A stretch of 64,000 bases of DNA from Myxosarcina sp. GA_180221_E-2-1-MAG-40_15 (GTDB lineage: Bacteria; Cyanobacteriota; Cyanobacteriia; Cyanobacteriales; Xenococcaceae), in the NCBI GenBank assembly GCA_020692205.1, contig JAIMKV010000007.1, forward strand, positions 40,571 through 104,570, written 5' to 3'. Positions 47,119 through 56,870 of this stretch are shown here, piece after piece (position 1 is the first letter of the stretch; every line of letters starts with the position of its first letter). Both the position numbers and the translations under genes were made by a program. The notes beneath the pieces are model-generated. The model was given only the letters and a program-made list of their open reading frames with translations. It ran no database searches and was not told the origin of the DNA.

Positions 47119-49317
47119 GTGACAGAAGATTTTAACTCACATAGTATTTTAATTGTTGACGACAATCATAATAACTTAGAGGTTTTATCAGAAACTTTAA
47201 CTAAAGCAGGATTTCAAGTTGCTGTGGCGATTGATGGTGAAAATGCCCTTGAGCAAATTCAGTATTACAAACCAGAACTTATTTTGCTTGATGTGATGAT
47301 GCCAGGTATCGACGGTTATCAAACTTGTCAAAGAATCAAAACCAATCCCGATACTTTTGATATTCCCGTAATTTTTATGACCGCTTTAACCGATACCGAA
47401 CACAAGGTTAGAGGTTTTGCTCTGGGCGCAGTTGACTATATAACTAAGCCATTTCAACGGGAAGAGGTATTAGCGAGAGTTAGAGTCCAGTTGCAGCTTC
47501 GTAACCTTGCCCGAACCCTAGAAAGGCAAAACCGAATGCTCAAAAAAGAAATTTTACAACGGGAGCGAGTAGAAGGCTCTTTAGTCAAACTTAATCATGA
47601 CTTAGAAGAAAAAGTAAAGGAACGAACTAATAAGCTTTCTCACACCCTAAAAACTTTACGGCAAGCTCAGGTAGAGCTTGTCCAGCAGAAAAAGGAATTA
47701 GAAGTTCGGGTACAAAAGCGGACTGCTGAATTAGCCAAAAGCATGACCGAAGCAGAAAAAGCTAATCAGGCAAAGAGCCAATTTTTAGCCAATATGAGTC
47801 ACGAACTGCGTACTCCCATGAATGCCATTATTGGCTACAGCGAAATGCTGATGGAAGAAGCTGAAGATATTGGACAAGATGACTTTGTTCCCGATCTCCA
47901 GAAAATTCATGGTGCGGGAAAGCATCTGTTGAATTTAATCAATGACATTCTCGACCTATCTAAAATTGAAGCTGGTCGGATGGAACTATATTTAGAAACT
48001 TTTGGCATCAAGAACTTAATTAACGAGATAGTATCTACGATTCATCCTTTAATTGAAAAGAATAATAACACCTTGGAATTTAATCTCGCAGATGACTTGG
48101 ATGTCATGCACGCGGATTTAACCAAAATGCGACAAAGCTTATTTAATTTACTTAGTAACGCCAGCAAATTTACTAAAAATGGCACAATCACCTTAGATAT
48201 TAGCTCTTACTTAGCTCAGGGTGAAAAAATGCTCGCTTTCAAGGTTACTGATACGGGAATTGGCATGAACTCAGAACAGATTAGCAAATTATTCCAAGCT
48301 TTTACGCAAGCTGATGCCTCTACTACTCGTAAATACGGAGGAACGGGTTTAGGGCTAGCAATAACTAAAAAATTCTGTCAAATGATGGGAGGTGATATCA
48401 GTGTAAAAAGTGAATTAGGAAAAGGCTCTAGTTTTACGATCGCTCTTCCAGTTCAGGTGATCAACTCTACTAATCAAATATCTAACCAACTCCCGAAAGT
48501 TAACGAATTTAAGGCTAGTACTAACCAAAAAAATACTATTTTAGTCATTGATGATGATATCACGATTCACAATTTATTAAAACGATTTTTAACTAAAAAA
48601 GGATTTGAGGTTAAAACAGCTAGTAGCGGAACAGAAGGTTTACAGTTAGCCAAAGAACTTCAGCCTCAAGCCATTACTTTAGATGTAATGATGCCTGGGA
48701 TGGATGGATGGTCAGTACTAACCTCACTTAAGGCTAATCCCGAAACAACGGATATTCCTGTAATTATGATGACCATGGTAAACGACAGAAATCTTGGTTA
48801 TGCCTTGGGAGCAGCAGAATACATTATTAAACCAATTGATCGCCAAAAATTAGAAGCTGTTCTGGCTAGATTTAAACCTATTTCTGAATCTGAATCTATT
48901 TTGGTAGTAGAAGATGACCCTGGTATCAGAGAGATGCTATGTCGTCAATTGAGAAAAGAGAATTGGCAGGTAATTGAGGCAGAAAACGGCAAAGAAGCCT
49001 TAAATAAGCTCGAAAAACATACTTTTAAATTAATTCTTTCTGACCTGATGATGCCTGAAATAGATGGTTTTGAACTGGTTCATCATTTGAAACAGCACGA
49101 GCAATGGCGCAATATTCCCGTGATTATTTTAACTGCCAAGAGCATTACTCTTGAAGACCGTCACAAGTTAAATGGAGAAGTTAGCAAAATTTTTGAGAAA
49201 GGCTCGTATCAACGTTCGATATTATTCGATGAGGTAAATCGCCTGTTAAACAATGTAATTGCACGTCAGCAAAATACGGCAGATTTTGAGTCCGCTTCGA
49301 CTAATGGATCTGCCTAA
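47119..49317 (+). CDS. Hybrid kinase REC-coiled coil-HisKA-HATPase-REC-REC
   Basis: 732 residues, cytosolic. Receiver 1 has Asp58 ([11 protein letters not shown]). A long coiled coil (about 125-215) links to HisKA with His228 ([12 protein letters not shown]). The HATPase has [15 protein letters not shown] and GTGLGLAIT. Receiver 2 has Asp522 ([11 protein letters not shown]) and receiver 3 has Asp642 ([11 protein letters not shown]). There is no transmembrane or sensor domain, so it probably takes phosphate from a partner such as the upstream kinase and relays it. It starts at GTG 47119, 65 bp after the first kinase. Confidence 0.92.
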   Translation: MTEDFNSHSILIVDDNHNNLEVLSETLTKAGFQVAVAIDGENALEQIQYYKPELILLDVMMPGIDGYQTCQRIKTNPDTFDIPVIFMTALTDTEHKVRGFALGAVDYITKPFQREEVLARVRVQLQLRNLARTLERQNRMLKKEILQRERVEGSLVKLNHDLEEKVKERTNKLSHTLKTLRQAQVELVQQKKELEVRVQKRTAELAKSMTEAEKANQAKSQFLANMSHELRTPMNAIIGYSEMLMEEAEDIGQDDFVPDLQKIHGAGKHLLNLINDILDLSKIEAGRMELYLETFGIKNLINEIVSTIHPLIEKNNNTLEFNLADDLDVMHADLTKMRQSLFNLLSNASKFTKNGTITLDISSYLAQGEKMLAFKVTDTGIGMNSEQISKLFQAFTQADASTTRKYGGTGLGLAITKKFCQMMGGDISVKSELGKGSSFTIALPVQVINSTNQISNQLPKVNEFKASTNQKNTILVIDDDITIHNLLKRFLTKKGFEVKTASSGTEGLQLAKELQPQAITLDVMMPGMDGWSVLTSLKANPETTDIPVIMMTMVNDRNLGYALGAAEYIIKPIDRQKLEAVLARFKPISESESILVVEDDPGIREMLCRQLRKENWQVIEAENGKEALNKLEKHTFKLILSDLMMPEIDGFELVHHLKQHEQWRNIPVIILTAKSITLEDRHKLNGEVSKIFEKGSYQRSILFDEVNRLLNNVIARQQNTADFESASTNGSA

Positions 49318-49364
49318 ATAAAAACATATAACACTACATTTGAATCTATGATTGCTCAAAAACT

Positions 49365-49733
49365 ATGCCGAAAATACTGTTGATTGAAGATAACGAAATG
49401 AATCGAGATATGCTTTCGCGAAGGTTAAAACGTAGAGGCTACGAGGTTTTAATTGCAGTCGATGGTGCAAAAGGCATAGAGATGACTAATTCAGAAACTC
49501 CCGACTTGATTTTAATGGATATGAGCTTGCCAATAATGGATGGCTGGGAAGCTACCAGAAAGATTAAAGCTGACCCTGCTACCAAATCTATTCCTGTGAT
49601 TGCGTTAACGGCTCATGCTATGTCTGGCGATCGCCAAAAGGCTTTATCAGCTGGTTGTGACGACTATGATACTAAACCGATAGACTTATCGCGCTTGTTG
49701 AATAAAATACAAGCTTTTCTGGGTGAAGATTGA
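49365..49733 (+). CDS. Single-domain response regulator
   Basis: A 122-residue stand-alone CheY-like receiver: acidic pair near 8-9 (IEDNEMNRDM), phospho-acceptor Asp52 (LMDMSLPIMDGWEATRKI), conserved Thr/Ala (ALTAHAMSGD, near 82) and Lys (DTKPID, near 104). The MDMSLPxMDGWEATR pattern is common in cyanobacterial receivers that accept phosphate from hybrid kinases. It lies 47 bp after the second hybrid kinase and so is probably a shuttle within the cluster. Confidence 0.9.
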   Translation: MPKILLIEDNEMNRDMLSRRLKRRGYEVLIAVDGAKGIEMTNSETPDLILMDMSLPIMDGWEATRKIKADPATKSIPVIALTAHAMSGDRQKALSAGCDDYDTKPIDLSRLLNKIQAFLGED

Positions 49734-49823
49734 CTGCTTCTGCATTGGCCAAGCTGACTAAACAAGAGCATGACTATATGCTAAATTAGCCTATTTTTCT
49801 TATTTATTTAAAGTACATATTTT

Positions 49824-51554
49824 ATGACCATCGATAGTAAATCGCACTTATCCATGCTTTCTTATTTGCGTCACGAACTACGTACGCCAATTAATGCGAT
49901 CGTCGGCTATAGCGAAATGATTATTGAAGAAATTGAAGAAATAGGTCTTGATGTAGATTATTTACCAGAATTAGAGCAAATTAGAGCATGTGGTGTTGAA
50001 TTATTAACTTCAATCAATACCTTTTTAAATCCAGCAACATTACCCAACAGTCAGCTAGATTTAGCCAAAATTATCAGTAATCCAGAACTAAAACTAGAAT
50101 TAGAAAGGCCAACTCAGCTAGTTATTCACAGTTGCCAACAGCTAGTTTTCTCGATTGAAGCTGACTTTGTTAGTGATTTAAAAAAAATTGATGCCGCTGC
50201 TAATAAGCTCTTACATGAGATTAATGAGTTAGCTAAAACTCCACTCCCAGAAAAGCAAGAGGTAGCTCAAACAAAGCCTTTAGAAGTTGACACCATTATT
50301 GAGGCGCGTAATCCTGTCGTTACTAACATTAGCGAACCCTTAGAGACTTCCAAATATACAATTTTGATCGTAGATGACAATGCCAACAATCGAGATTTGC
50401 TTTCTCGTCAAGTTCAAGCACAAGGTTATCAAGTTGCGACGGCTGCCGATGGCAAACAAGCGATCGAAATAATTCCAACAGGACTATACGATTTAATTTT
50501 GCTGGATATTATCATGCCAGAGATTAATGGTTATGAAGTTCTCAATTGGATTCGAGCAGGCTCATGGCGACATATTCCTACCATTATGATTTCAGCTCTC
50601 GATCAGATTGATAGCGTGGTCAAATGTATCGAAATGGGGGCAGCAGACTATCTTGCTAAACCTTTCAACCCCACTTTATTAAAGGCTAGATTAGGAGCTT
50701 GTTTGGAGCAAAAAAGACTTAGAGATCGAGAATCATCTTATTTGGAACAGCTAGCCAAAGCAAATGAAGAAATTGGTAAGTTAAATAGTTGCTTGCAGGC
50801 TGAAAATAGTCGCCTCAGTGCTGAATTAGAGATTACACAGCGGTTACAAATGATGATGCTGCCCAAAGAAAAAGAACTTAATCAAATCAAAGATTTAGAA
50901 ATTGCTGGATTCATGGAGCCAGCGGGCGAGGTTGGTGGAGATTATTATGATGTGCTGCAACATCATGGGAGGGTCACGATTGGTATCGGCGATGTGACAG
51001 GACACGGTTTAGAAAGTGGTGTGCTGATGCTGATGGTGCAGACTGCGGTTCGCACTTTGATGGAAAACAACGAAACTAATCCTAAGCAGTTTTTTGAGGT
51101 TCTCAATCGTACCATTTATAAAAATGTACAGCGTATGGATTCTGATAAGAATCTTTCTCTATGTTTAATTGATTATCACGATGGCGTTCTTAAGTTGAGC
51201 GGTCAACATGAAGAAATTCTGATCATCCGTTTCGGTGGCGTAATTGAAAGAATAGACACAATTGATTTAGGATTTCCGATCGGTTTAGAAGAAACAATCA
51301 AAGATTTTGTTTTCCAAGCGCAAGTTCGTTTGAGTACAGGAGATGTTGTTGTCCTGTACACCGATGGTATTACGGAAGCGGAAAATTATCTCGGCAAGCA
51401 TTATGGTTTGGAACAATTATGCACCGTGGTGCAGCGGAACTGGCAGGAGTCGGCAGATAATATTCGGCAAGCAGTTATCGAAGATTTGCGATCGCACATT
51501 GGCGTAGAAAAAGTCTACGACGATATAACTTTGGTTGTTTTAAAACAAAAATAG
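49824..51554 (+). CDS. HisKA-REC-SpoIIE (PP2C) phosphatase
   Basis: 576 residues. Residues 10-60 are a HisKA-like dimerisation helix pair with His17 in LRHELRTPINAIVGYSEM, but no ATPase domain follows. A receiver (about 185-305) has Asp228 (LLDIIMPEING). A coiled coil (about 310-350) leads to a SpoIIE/PP2C phosphatase (about 365-575) with VGGDYYDV, GDVTGHG and LYTDGITEAEN for metal binding. It should dephosphorylate an anti-anti-sigma STAS protein, presumably the one encoded 750 bp downstream. It belongs to the RsbU/IcfG group. The HisKA without kinase is unusual. Confidence 0.88.
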   Translation: MTIDSKSHLSMLSYLRHELRTPINAIVGYSEMIIEEIEEIGLDVDYLPELEQIRACGVELLTSINTFLNPATLPNSQLDLAKIISNPELKLELERPTQLVIHSCQQLVFSIEADFVSDLKKIDAAANKLLHEINELAKTPLPEKQEVAQTKPLEVDTIIEARNPVVTNISEPLETSKYTILIVDDNANNRDLLSRQVQAQGYQVATAADGKQAIEIIPTGLYDLILLDIIMPEINGYEVLNWIRAGSWRHIPTIMISALDQIDSVVKCIEMGAADYLAKPFNPTLLKARLGACLEQKRLRDRESSYLEQLAKANEEIGKLNSCLQAENSRLSAELEITQRLQMMMLPKEKELNQIKDLEIAGFMEPAGEVGGDYYDVLQHHGRVTIGIGDVTGHGLESGVLMLMVQTAVRTLMENNETNPKQFFEVLNRTIYKNVQRMDSDKNLSLCLIDYHDGVLKLSGQHEEILIIRFGGVIERIDTIDLGFPIGLEETIKDFVFQAQVRLSTGDVVVLYTDGITEAENYLGKHYGLEQLCTVVQRNWQESADNIRQAVIEDLRSHIGVEKVYDDITLVVLKQK

Positions 51555-51592
51555 CATCAATTAAGATCTTGACAATAAGCTAAATAACTATT

Positions 51593-52174
51593 ATGAATAC
51601 TAGCAACATTACTGTTCCACAAATATTAGGCGACTTTATTCAAAATTTACCTTCTAGTCAAGAATATTTAATTCTTAGTTTTTCTCCCAGCTGCATTCCC
51701 CTACGTCAGAGATGGCGCAACAACTGTTTGTCGGCGGATTTTTTAGCCGATTATTTAAGTACTTTTTTTCTAGGTAATAATGATCGGCAACCAGATTCAG
51801 ATAAACAGGCAGAAGTTAAAAGTGCCGTAAGCTATATTGCTAACGAATTACTAGAAAATGGGATGAAATACTCTACGCAAATGTCACCTTTTCCTATTAG
51901 TATTCAAATTCATTTGAATCCAGACTTAATCGTTTTTCAACTAACTAATAGTATTCCTGCAAATCGTACTCAGCAATTTAAAAGTTATATTCAAACCCTG
52001 CTTAATGCTGACCCTAATGAGCTATATATTACTCAACTAGAAAAAAATGAAGAATCAGGTTTAGGATTGCTAACTATGCTCAATGATTATGGGGTGAAAC
52101 TTGGCTGGAAGTTTGAGTCACTGTCTCAATCGACTGAGATGGCAGTAACAACAATGGTACAGCTGGGAATTTAG
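51593..52174 (+). CDS. Anti-sigma-like HATPase (serine kinase type)
   Basis: 193 residues. The central YIANELLENGMKYS (near 83) is an N-box (NELxxN) of GHKL ATPases, and EESGLGLLTMLNDYG (near 158) resembles the G2 loop. The fold and context fit the RsbW/SpoIIAB type that phosphorylates a STAS partner, although the canonical DxGxG motif is not visible. It lies between a SpoIIE phosphatase (38 bp upstream) and a STAS gene, the expected partner-switch order. Cyanobacterial versions of this family (Synechocystis slr1861 type) are poorly characterised. Confidence 0.72.
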   Translation: MNTSNITVPQILGDFIQNLPSSQEYLILSFSPSCIPLRQRWRNNCLSADFLADYLSTFFLGNNDRQPDSDKQAEVKSAVSYIANELLENGMKYSTQMSPFPISIQIHLNPDLIVFQLTNSIPANRTQQFKSYIQTLLNADPNELYITQLEKNEESGLGLLTMLNDYGVKLGWKFESLSQSTEMAVTTMVQLGI

Positions 52175-52304
52175 GGTGATTTTTGAGGAGATCATTGACT
52201 TTTTAGGGCTAAGATAACTTGTTGAGATTTTTACTTTTTGCAGCTTTCGGTTGCCCACAATTGAATTGATATGAATAGATACATCAAAATATTGATTTTT
52301 TAGG

Positions 52305-52655
52305 ATGACAATGGAGATTAAAACTGAGAATTATAACGTCAAATATGATGAGACATCCCACAATATTATTTTTGATGGTTCGCTTCGTCTTAACGGCAGC
52401 ACTGAATATGCTTCAATCTCCGAGTTACTTGAAAATATTGCTCAACAAGAACCAGAAAAGATTATCTTAGACCTCAAGGCATTGAGTTTTCTTAATAGTT
52501 CAGGAATTAGTATCTTGTCTAAATTTGTAATTAACGTCCGTAATCGCAAAAATATTCAGATGGTTGTAATCGGCGCGAAAAAGAATCCCTGGCAGAGTAA
52601 ATCTTTAAAGAATTTACAACGGCTAATGCCTTCTTTGAAGCTGGAGTTGGAATAA
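52305..52655 (+). CDS. STAS-domain anti-anti-sigma protein
   Basis: A 116-residue STAS protein. The phosphorylation loop SFLNSSGISILSKF (61-74) places Ser65/Ser66 where SpoIIAA and RsbV carry their regulatory serine. It should bind the anti-sigma-like ATPase when dephosphorylated and release it when phosphorylated, with the SpoIIE phosphatase resetting the state. Two ATG codons are possible, at 52305 and 52311. It closes the six-gene signalling cluster. The sigma factor or other output is not encoded here. Confidence 0.85.
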   Translation: MTMEIKTENYNVKYDETSHNIIFDGSLRLNGSTEYASISELLENIAQQEPEKIILDLKALSFLNSSGISILSKFVINVRNRKNIQMVVIGAKKNPWQSKSLKNLQRLMPSLKLELE

Positions 52656-52723
52656 TTAATCGGTAAAGACTGAGAAAAGGCGCTTGTGGACGCTCAAAGG
52701 CAGGCTCTGGATTTTAACATAGA

Positions 52724-52759
52724 CAAAAGATGAAACTAAAATGTTGTCTTCACCTTTTG
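52724..52759. terminator. Possible shared terminator between convergent genes
   Basis: An 11-bp stem with one mismatch (52724-52734 with 52749-52759) and a 14-nt loop lies between the STAS and desaturase stops. The terminal T/A runs are short. Confidence 0.4.
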
Positions 52760-52789
52760 CCGATGAAAATAATTATGTTCTAGTCAGCT

Positions 52790-53614
52790 TTAAGTTTGTT
52801 TTGCCTTGTGAGGTGGGAGTTTGATGTTGGAAGCTAAACCAAAGAAAGCTAAAGTCCGAATCATAATCCAGGTTAAGTCAATTTCCCACCACTCCAGACC
52901 ATGACGGGCAGAGTATTGAAAAGCATGATGATTGTTATGCCAGCCTTCGCCAAAAGTAAGTAGTGCTACCCACCAACAATTGAGGGAAGTGTCATGAGAT
53001 TCATAGCTTTTGTAACCAAATTTGTGCGTTGCACTGTTAACAAACCAGGTACAGTGAAAAACTACCACTAAGCGCACAAAAACGCCCCAAATTACCAATG
53101 GTAGTCCACCCCAGTAATAGAACAATAGTGCTAGGGCAAGCTGAATGGGAATCATGCCATACTGACAAAATAAATAAAAGCGATCGCTAGATATATCTTT
53201 GGTGTAGCGAGCAATTTTTTCGTTGGCAGGATTTTGACATAACATCCAGCCAAGATGACTCCAGTAAAATCCTTTCAGGGAATTGTGCGGGTCAGATTCA
53301 GTATCCGAATATTGATGATGAATACGATGTAGTCCGATCCAATCTAAGGGGCCTCCTTGTCCAGCAAGTGTGCCACAAAAAATTAAACAATATTCGACCA
53401 GCTTGGGTACTTGAAAACTACGATGGGAAACTAGACGATGAAATCCCAGAGTAATTCCGATGCCTGCCGTGATTATGTAAAATATCAACGCTACCCCCAG
53501 CGCACTCCAAGTAAAATTACTCGGAACTAGAGCAAATAGGGCTACAAAGTGAATTGTAGCCATATAAATAATCGTTCCCCAAGCAGGAGGAATTTTTTCA
53601 GATGTCGCAATCAT
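52790..53614 (-). CDS. desC: Acyl-lipid Δ9 desaturase
   Basis: Introduces the first double bond into membrane-bound stearoyl/palmitoyl chains, using ferredoxin and O2 in the membrane. The 274 residues hold the three His boxes: HRLVSH (box I, near 59), HRIHH (box II, near 96) and HNNHH (box III, near 229). Four hydrophobic helices and the length match cyanobacterial DesC. Expression of desC-type genes is important at low temperature. A palindromic repeat lies 75 bp upstream. Confidence 0.92.
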   Translation of the reverse strand: MIATSEKIPPAWGTIIYMATIHFVALFALVPSNFTWSALGVALIFYIITAGIGITLGFHRLVSHRSFQVPKLVEYCLIFCGTLAGQGGPLDWIGLHRIHHQYSDTESDPHNSLKGFYWSHLGWMLCQNPANEKIARYTKDISSDRFYLFCQYGMIPIQLALALLFYYWGGLPLVIWGVFVRLVVVFHCTWFVNSATHKFGYKSYESHDTSLNCWWVALLTFGEGWHNNHHAFQYSARHGLEWWEIDLTWIMIRTLAFFGLASNIKLPPHKAKQT

Positions 53615-53689
53615 TTAAAAACCTAAACTTCAACTCTATGTAATTCTGTATGGTGTAATTGAATACATCATCCAATAAATCAGTGGTAC

Positions 53690-53708
53690 ACCGCCTTAAA
53701 AAGGCGGT
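53690..53708. repeat. GGCGGT-arm palindromic repeat
   Basis: ACCGCCTT-AAA-AAGGCGGT, exact 8-bp arms, between divergent desC and the lyase gene. It belongs to the same family as the elements near 1830, 55819 and 60592. Confidence 0.75.
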
Positions 53709-53797
53709 CAGAACTTGCCAATACCGAGATAAACTGCAAAAGTGTTCTTTGGTCGGCAACTGAAACCAAAATCAAGTATTATCATTACATCAAAAAT

Positions 53798-55024
53798 ATG
53801 AAAACTAATCATCTGCTATTAGAAGCAGAAAAAGCACTAATACCGATTTTTTCTGGTATTGACACTCAGGTCAAGCAAAATCTTAAAAAAGTTTTGGCCG
53901 CTTTTTATGATCATCGAGTTGGGGTACGGCATTTCAAGAGCGTTAGTGGCTATGGACACAATGATTTGGGACGAGAAACTTTAGATCAGGTGTTTGCTCA
54001 AATTATGCAGTGTGAGGCTGCTGCGGTGAGGGTACAGTTGGTTTCAGGGACTCATGCGATCGCCTGTGCCTTGTATGGGGTGTTGCGTCCAGGTGATGAG
54101 ATGTTGGCTGTAGCTGGCGCACCTTACGACACCTTAGAAGAAGTAATTGGCTTGCGGGGTAGCAATCAAGGTTCTTTGAAGGATTTTCAAATCGATTATC
54201 GCCAGTTAGATTTGACGGAGAAGGGAACTATTGATTGGCAAGCATTAGCTAGTTCAGTAACCAACAAAACGCGTTTGGTGTTAATTCAACGTTCTTGTGG
54301 CTATTCTTGGCGACAGAGTTTGTCGATTGAAGATATTCAAAAAATCGTCGAGTTAGTTAAACGGCAAAACCCAAATACAGTTTGCTTTGTGGATAATTGT
54401 TATGGAGAATTTGTGAGCGCTCTTGAACCAACTGCGGTTGGGGTAGATCTGATGGCGGGTTCATTAATTAAAAATCCCGGGGGAACGATTGTCACTGCGG
54501 GAGGATATATCGCAGGAAAAGCAGAATTAGTTGAAGCAGCAGTCTGTCGCTTAACCGCACCAGGTATTGGCAGCAGCAGCGGCGCAACTTTTGACCAAAA
54601 CCGCCTGATGTTTCAAGGATTGTTCTTGGCACCACAAATGGTAGGGGAAGCTATTAAAGGTAGCCATCTAATTGCTTATGTTTTTGAACAGTTAGGATAT
54701 CCAGTTAATCCTCTACCATTAGAGACACGACGGGATATTATTCAGGCAGTACAGTTGGGTTCACCTGAAAAGCTAATTGCTTTTTGCCGAGCAATTCAAC
54801 GGCATTCTCCTGTGGATTCTTATGTAGAACCCGTTCCTGGCTCAATGCCAGGATATGAAAGTCAACTAGTTATGGCAGGAGGCACATTTATCGATGGCAG
54901 CACCTCGGAATTTTCGGCAGATGGTCCATTACGCAAGCCTTATATCGCTTTTTGCCAGGGAGGAACACACTGGACACATATTGCGATCGCTCTAGAAGCT
55001 GCAATTGATGCAGTTGTTGGTTAA
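53798..55024 (+). CDS. Methionine gamma-lyase-like PLP enzyme (aluminium-resistance family)
   Basis: 408 residues of the large PLP family often labelled 'cystathionine beta-lyase involved in aluminium resistance'. It starts with the typical helical EAEKALIPIFSGIDTQVKQN and has QLVSGTHAIACALYGVLRPG near 81. The Schiff-base lysine is most likely Lys225 in MAGSLIKNPGGTIVTAGGYI. The physiological substrate is unknown; sulfur amino acids are inferred only from the family. Its stop codon overlaps that of the convergent rhomboid gene by 4 bp. Confidence 0.87.
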   Translation: MKTNHLLLEAEKALIPIFSGIDTQVKQNLKKVLAAFYDHRVGVRHFKSVSGYGHNDLGRETLDQVFAQIMQCEAAAVRVQLVSGTHAIACALYGVLRPGDEMLAVAGAPYDTLEEVIGLRGSNQGSLKDFQIDYRQLDLTEKGTIDWQALASSVTNKTRLVLIQRSCGYSWRQSLSIEDIQKIVELVKRQNPNTVCFVDNCYGEFVSALEPTAVGVDLMAGSLIKNPGGTIVTAGGYIAGKAELVEAAVCRLTAPGIGSSSGATFDQNRLMFQGLFLAPQMVGEAIKGSHLIAYVFEQLGYPVNPLPLETRRDIIQAVQLGSPEKLIAFCRAIQRHSPVDSYVEPVPGSMPGYESQLVMAGGTFIDGSTSEFSADGPLRKPYIAFCQGGTHWTHIAIALEAAIDAVVG

Positions 55025-55737
55025 TTTACCATCTCCTCCGTTGATTGCTGAGCAAATAGCCCTAACATCGGCCCTAATATTGCGCCTGCGACAAATCCAC
55101 CTGCATGAGCCCAATATGCCACCCCACCGCTTTCCATGCCTACGCTGGCGGCAACCTCAAAAGAGGAAATGCCGTTTAACGCCTGTTCTACAAACCAGAA
55201 GCCTAGAAAGTACACTGCGGGGATTCTAAAGATCGGGAAAAAGAACCCTAAAGGAACTAGGGTAACGATTCTTGCCTGGGGAAACTTGAGTATATATGCT
55301 CCCATAACTCCAGCGATCGCTCCACTTGCTCCTAGAGAAGGTATGTCAGACATTGCCGAAAAGAACCACTGTGCCATCACTGCTAAAGCACCACAGGAAA
55401 GATAAAAAAGCAAAAATTTGGCTCTGCCTAGCTGTTCTTCGATATTATTGCCAAAAATCCACAAAAAAAGCATATTAAATATGATATGAGTAAATCCTGC
55501 ATGAAGAAACTGCGAAGTAATTGGAGTTACTGCTTCGGGGATGCCTTGATGTAGATTAACTCCACTAAAGCTGGCGGTTAATTCCTTGGGGACAACGGCA
55601 AATAAATGAAAAAAGATATTTAACTCAGTGGAATTTAAGTTTAGTTCGTAAACAAAAACCAATACGTTAATTGTAATTAAGATATAGGTAACATAGGGAG
55701 TAATTTTAATCGGATTTTCGTCTTTTAAAGGAACCAT
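55021..55737 (-). CDS. Rhomboid-family intramembrane serine protease
   Basis: 238 residues, six or seven transmembrane helices. The catalytic dyad is intact: Ser138 in LGASGAIAGVMGAY and His211 in AYWAHAGGFVAGAILG. LHAGFTHIIFNMLFLWIFG (near 79) carries the oxyanion His/Asn. It can therefore cleave membrane-spanning substrates, which are not known here. The last four bases overlap the convergent lyase gene, so transcripts from both sides may interfere. Confidence 0.9.
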   Translation of the reverse strand: MVPLKDENPIKITPYVTYILITINVLVFVYELNLNSTELNIFFHLFAVVPKELTASFSGVNLHQGIPEAVTPITSQFLHAGFTHIIFNMLFLWIFGNNIEEQLGRAKFLLFYLSCGALAVMAQWFFSAMSDIPSLGASGAIAGVMGAYILKFPQARIVTLVPLGFFFPIFRIPAVYFLGFWFVEQALNGISSFEVAASVGMESGGVAYWAHAGGFVAGAILGPMLGLFAQQSTEEMVN

Positions 55738-56021
55738 GTTTTTAAATGTGTCAGGATCAAGTAATCAGGTTTCATGCTGTTAAATTTTGTTAAATCCAAG
55801 TCCAAAGTCAGCGCAGGCACCGCCTTCCGCGGTCAGAGATTTATTGAACTGTTATCAACCCATTTTTTTAGGTCTGGTTTTTGGCTGGATATCTAAACAA
55901 TTGGGCTTTAAAACACATTAGTACTAAATATATCTTTATAGCTAGTCTCAACCAGCATTACTCTATCTCCCGATTATTAATCGATACTGAAGCTAATAAA
56001 AACTTGTTAAATTGTCTACTT
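55738..56021. repeat. Spacer with palindromic repeat
   Basis: ACCGC-CTTCC-GCGGT at 55819-55833 belongs to the ACCGCC/GGCGGT family. The rest is AT-rich with no supported gene. Confidence 0.55.
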
Positions 56022-56870
56022 TTAATATTGAGTTGGCACAAAATTTTGCGTTTCCATTGGTGGACGCTCATAATCAATCGCTTTTTGTCGTGGCGGCAAT
56101 TCAATTTTTTCGGTGGGCAGATCTTGATAAGGAATAGTAGCTAAAAGATGACTAATGCAGTTAAGCCGAGCGCGTTTTTTATCATCAGCTTCGATTACAT
56201 TCCAAGGAGATTCAGGAACATCGGTGGCGGCAAACATATCGTCTTTGGCGCGGGAATAATCGACCCATTTTTCCCGCGCTTTTAAGTCCATGGAACTAAT
56301 TTTCCAGCGTTTGGTCGGGTCATTAATTCGCTCTTGAAACCGTTTTTCCTGTTCGTGATCGCTGACGGAAAACCAATATTTAATTAAAATAATCCCCGCG
56401 CGCTGAATCATCATTTCAAATTGGGGACAAGAACGCATGAATTCATTGTATTCCTCGTAGGTACAAAAATCCATGACCTTCTCGACTCCCGCACGGTTAT
56501 ACCAACTGCGGTCAAATAGCATTATTTCTCCTGCTGCGGGTAGATGCGCCACATATCTTTGAAAGTACCATTGGGTTTTTTCGCGATCGCTTGGTGTGCC
56601 CAAAGCGACCACTTTACAGATACGGGGATTTAACGTTTCACTAATCCGCTTGATCGCTCCTCCTTTACCAGCGGCATCTCTGCCTTCAAATAGTACCACT
56701 ACTTTTAAACCTGTATGCTTCACCCAGCGTTGTAGTTTAACTAACTCTATATGTAGTTTAGCTAGTTCTTTTTGATACTTTTTTTTGCTGATTTTTTTTA
56801 ATTTACCTTGGTCTTTTTGACCATTTTTTTCCAGATCCGCTACTTTGCCATTAAGATTTTTCTTACTCAT
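56022..56870 (-). CDS. ppk2: Polyphosphate kinase 2
   Basis: Transfers phosphate between polyphosphate and nucleotides (mainly GDP/ADP to GTP/ATP). The 282 residues have the P-loop EGRDAAGKGG (62-71), LFDRSWYNRAGVEKVM (Walker B/lid region near 131) and RAKDDMFAATDVPESPWNVI (C-terminal nucleotide site). The lysine-rich first 35 residues are variable in the family. The single-domain length fits class I PPK2. The gene is monocistronic on the minus strand. Confidence 0.93.
   Translation of the reverse strand: MSKKNLNGKVADLEKNGQKDQGKLKKISKKKYQKELAKLHIELVKLQRWVKHTGLKVVVLFEGRDAAGKGGAIKRISETLNPRICKVVALGTPSDREKTQWYFQRYVAHLPAAGEIMLFDRSWYNRAGVEKVMDFCTYEEYNEFMRSCPQFEMMIQRAGIILIKYWFSVSDHEQEKRFQERINDPTKRWKISSMDLKAREKWVDYSRAKDDMFAATDVPESPWNVIEADDKKRARLNCISHLLATIPYQDLPTEKIELPPRQKAIDYERPPMETQNFVPTQY

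Noticed and set aside
55881..56144. 87-codon plus-strand frame overlapping the ppk2 3' end
   Set aside because: It overlaps ppk2 coding sequence by more than 100 bp and has no ribosome binding site.
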